Origin: an uncultured Chthonomonas sp.
GTDB taxonomy: Bacteria > Armatimonadota > Chthonomonadetes > Chthonomonadales > CAJBBX01
Reading direction: 5' to 3'
DNA length: 6,784 nucleotides
Assembly (NCBI GenBank): GCA_903886985.1
Contig: CAISOI010000779.1
Coordinates: 1 to 6,784, forward strand
The notes beneath the pieces are model-generated. The model did no database searches. It saw nothing but the letters and a program-made list of their open reading frames with translations, and was not told the DNA's origin. The position numbers were made by a program, and so were the translations under genes. The first letter of the stretch is position 1, and every line of letters starts with the position of its first letter. This document shows positions 5,410 to 6,784 of this stretch, piece by piece.

Positions 5410-6342
5410 ATGGTAAGCAAATTTGGTTCACTCGCGTTGGCGGGCGCAGCGCTCGCCATATCGCTGCCAATCGTATCCAATGCCGATGTTCGAGTGACTT
5501 CAGAAATTACGAGCTCAACCACGCAACCCGACGCAGCGGGTCAGCAATCTACGGTCACTCACGTAATTCGAACTTATTACAAGGGCGAGAAAGTACGTGT
5601 GGACATATCTGAAGGCAACTCTTACCTATATGACTTTGAAATATCTAAGGTCTACATTCTGGATCCCATCAAGAAGACCTATGCTTCTCGGTCTCTGAAA
5701 GAATTCCTGCTCAACGTTGAACCTGAGAATCTGAATTCCTCGGCACATGTGTTTGCCGGAAATCTGAAAGAAGCAGTCACCCTTGATTTCAAGAAAAACA
5801 CCGTGCTTACACCACGGACCATTCTTAGCAAGTCAGCAACTCCATGGGACGTCACGGCAAATTCCACACTGCGACCTGAGACTCCACAATCCCAACGACC
5901 TCGAAATAGTAGTGGTGGCGGATTCCCGGGTGGGGGTCGGCGGCGTGGGGGCGGTTTCCCGTTTCCAACATCTTCTGAATTGAAGGTGCAGGGGCCGGGT
6001 GGCTTACCATCCGGTGGCAGGCGATTTACCTCGACAGACATAGAAGGGGAAGTCTGGCTGACAGAACGCATGACCTTTCCCACCAAATTCAAACATCCAT
6101 TGTTGCCGCTGTTGATTCCCGGAGTTCCTATGGGAAGTATTGCCGAGGCAGTTTCGGGTCGTATCGAAAAGCTGAAAGGCTTCCCGGTGGCGGTGAAGGT
6201 CACTTATACTCGGAAGACTGCAACCTCTTTGCCGATTAATCAGGTAGTCAATATCTCGAACGAAGTGAAGTTAATTGATGAGGCTCCCATCGAGGATGGG
6301 CAGTTTGTGATCCCGTCCGATTATAGCCGGGGACCACTGTAG
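5410..6342 (+). CDS. Secreted DUF4412-like (LolA/LppX-type fold?) protein with Gly/Arg-rich insert
   Basis: This 310-residue protein has a signal peptide (hydrophobic 7-22, cut after SNA at 25). GGGAG lies 6 nt before the ATG. Residues 27-100 show a beta pattern, with VIRTYYKGEKVRVDI and a run giving the state of a bound molecule (ISKVYILDPIKKTY), typical of DUF4412-like proteins. The same holds for the C-terminal part, 211-305: EGEVWLTERM, GFPVAVKVTYT and a final FVIPSDY. These families are thought to share the LolA/LppX lipoprotein-carrier fold, so lipid or hydrophobic-ligand binding in the periplasm is possible but unproven. Residues about 157-206 form a low-complexity Gly/Arg/Pro insert (for example SSGGGFPGGGRRRGGGFPFP) that splits the domain and is probably a flexible surface loop. 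It is transcribed divergently from the PepSY-like operon, and its stop lies 22 bp from that of the converging Smr gene. No terminator is evident. Confidence 0.88.
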   Translation: MVSKFGSLALAGAALAISLPIVSNADVRVTSEITSSTTQPDAAGQQSTVTHVIRTYYKGEKVRVDISEGNSYLYDFEISKVYILDPIKKTYASRSLKEFLLNVEPENLNSSAHVFAGNLKEAVTLDFKKNTVLTPRTILSKSATPWDVTANSTLRPETPQSQRPRNSSGGGFPGGGRRRGGGFPFPTSSELKVQGPGGLPSGGRRFTSTDIEGEVWLTERMTFPTKFKHPLLPLLIPGVPMGSIAEAVSGRIEKLKGFPVAVKVTYTRKTATSLPINQVVNISNEVKLIDEAPIEDGQFVIPSDYSRGPL

Positions 6343-6364
6343 AGGTTGATTCTGGTGGCGGTTC

Positions 6365-6784
6365 TCAGGGGCCGTAATCGAGTTCTGCCGTCGCCCAGAT
6401 TCGCTCCTTGCGGTCTACGCGAAGAGAGACTTTTGTAGGTGAGCCACACCATCCGCACTCCATGCGGAGAAACTCTGGAGCGGTGTCATCTTCCAAAGTG
6501 ATCTTCATTTTCTCGGAGCAAGCAGGGCAGGAAACCTCGATGGTCGGGCCCGTTCGTTTTGGTGCAGACTGATTTTGTGATTCATTTGAAAACCGGAAGT
6601 GAACGAAGAGCCTGCCCCAGTTGTCACCGTCTTTTTCGATCCGGTGATATTTGGATTTGATATCGGGGCGTTCAAGGAATCTAAGTACAGACTTCTTGAG
6701 AGCTCCGCTCCCTTTGCCAGGGATGATCTCGACTTCGGTGGCGCGCTTAGTCACGGCATCGTCGATGATTTGCTGAAGGGCATC
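6365..6784 (-). CDS. Smr-domain protein with C-terminal zinc ribbon (5' part outside the window)
   Basis: The frame is open to the right edge, giving 139 visible codons that begin inside a helix (DALQQIIDDAVTKRATEV). The GTG at 6754 is internal to the domain and is not the start. The segment VEIIPGKGSGALKKSVLRFL, followed by YHRIEKDGDNWGRLFVHFRF, is the second half of a Smr (MutS2 C-terminal-like) domain, a fold that nicks or binds branched DNA or RNA. The canonical HGxGxG motif reads PGKGSG here, so the usual His is Pro, as in a known subgroup of stand-alone Smr proteins. After a polar linker come CPAC and, 24 residues later, CGWC: a four-Cys zinc ribbon expected to bind nucleic acid. The first Smr motif (LDLHG region) would be outside the window. 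No signal peptide can be judged; a cytoplasmic role is expected. Confidence 0.88.
   Translation of the reverse strand, partial: DALQQIIDDAVTKRATEVEIIPGKGSGALKKSVLRFLERPDIKSKYHRIEKDGDNWGRLFVHFRFSNESQNQSAPKRTGPTIEVSCPACSEKMKITLEDDTAPEFLRMECGWCGSPTKVSLRVDRKERIWATAELDYGP

Noticed and set aside
5679..6203. Minus-strand 174-codon frame opposite the DUF4412-like gene
   Set aside because: Pro-rich part is the complement of the Gly-rich insert; no start signals.
1..6784. CRISPR array, tRNA, rRNA, integrase or insertion sequence
   Set aside because: No regularly spaced identical repeats, no tRNA-like T-arm in a gene gap, and no complete transposase or integrase frame were found on either strand.

Overview
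The window looks like a chromosomal segment (about half G+C) from a free-living diderm bacterium that exports many proteins. Four of the five best-supported complete genes encode proteins with an export signal: one lipoprotein and three with ordinary signal peptides. Starts on TTG, BNR/Asp-box sialidase-like proteins, TolB-type propeller lipoproteins, YcdB/PepSY-like and DUF4412-like secreted proteins together recall Armatimonadota (Fimbriimonadia-like) or the Planctomycetota/Verrucomicrobiota group. This is a guess from gene content, not a proven placement.

Layout. Bases 1-622 are poorly organised: a 28-residue stretch resembling the conserved N-terminal region of RlmD-type 23S rRNA uracil methyltransferases that stops at 89, an open frame of unknown meaning (125-376), a 38-codon ORF with a good Shine-Dalgarno sequence and TTG start (445-561), and a perfect 14-bp inverted repeat (554-585) that covers the stop codon of that ORF. 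From 623 to 5236 all convincing genes are on the minus strand. In order of transcription they are: a secreted protein with two PepSY/YcdB-like segments (5236-3869); a secreted sialidase-fold protein whose start overlaps that stop by ATGA (3872-2700); a small basic His/Lys/Ala/Pro-rich protein (2541-2293) with its own clear intrinsic terminator; and a TTG-started lipoprotein with an Ig-like domain and a six-bladed PD40/TolB-type propeller (1897-623).

A 173-bp divergent intergenic region (5237-5409) separates this block from a plus-strand secreted DUF4412-like protein (5410-6342). It holds a candidate minus-strand promoter and a 17-bp dyad. A Smr-domain protein with a C-terminal zinc ribbon runs in from beyond the right edge and ends at 6365, converging on the DUF4412-like gene with 22 bp between the stop codons.

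How the genes relate. The only firm functional unit is the translationally coupled PepSY-like/sialidase-like pair, two exported proteins presumably acting in the periplasm or outside the cell. The propeller lipoprotein is an outer-surface or periplasmic binding scaffold. No defence system, CRISPR array, tRNA, rRNA or intact mobile element is visible. The most unusual items are the small hairpin-capped ORF, the small basic protein, and the coupled PepSY-like/sialidase-like pair.
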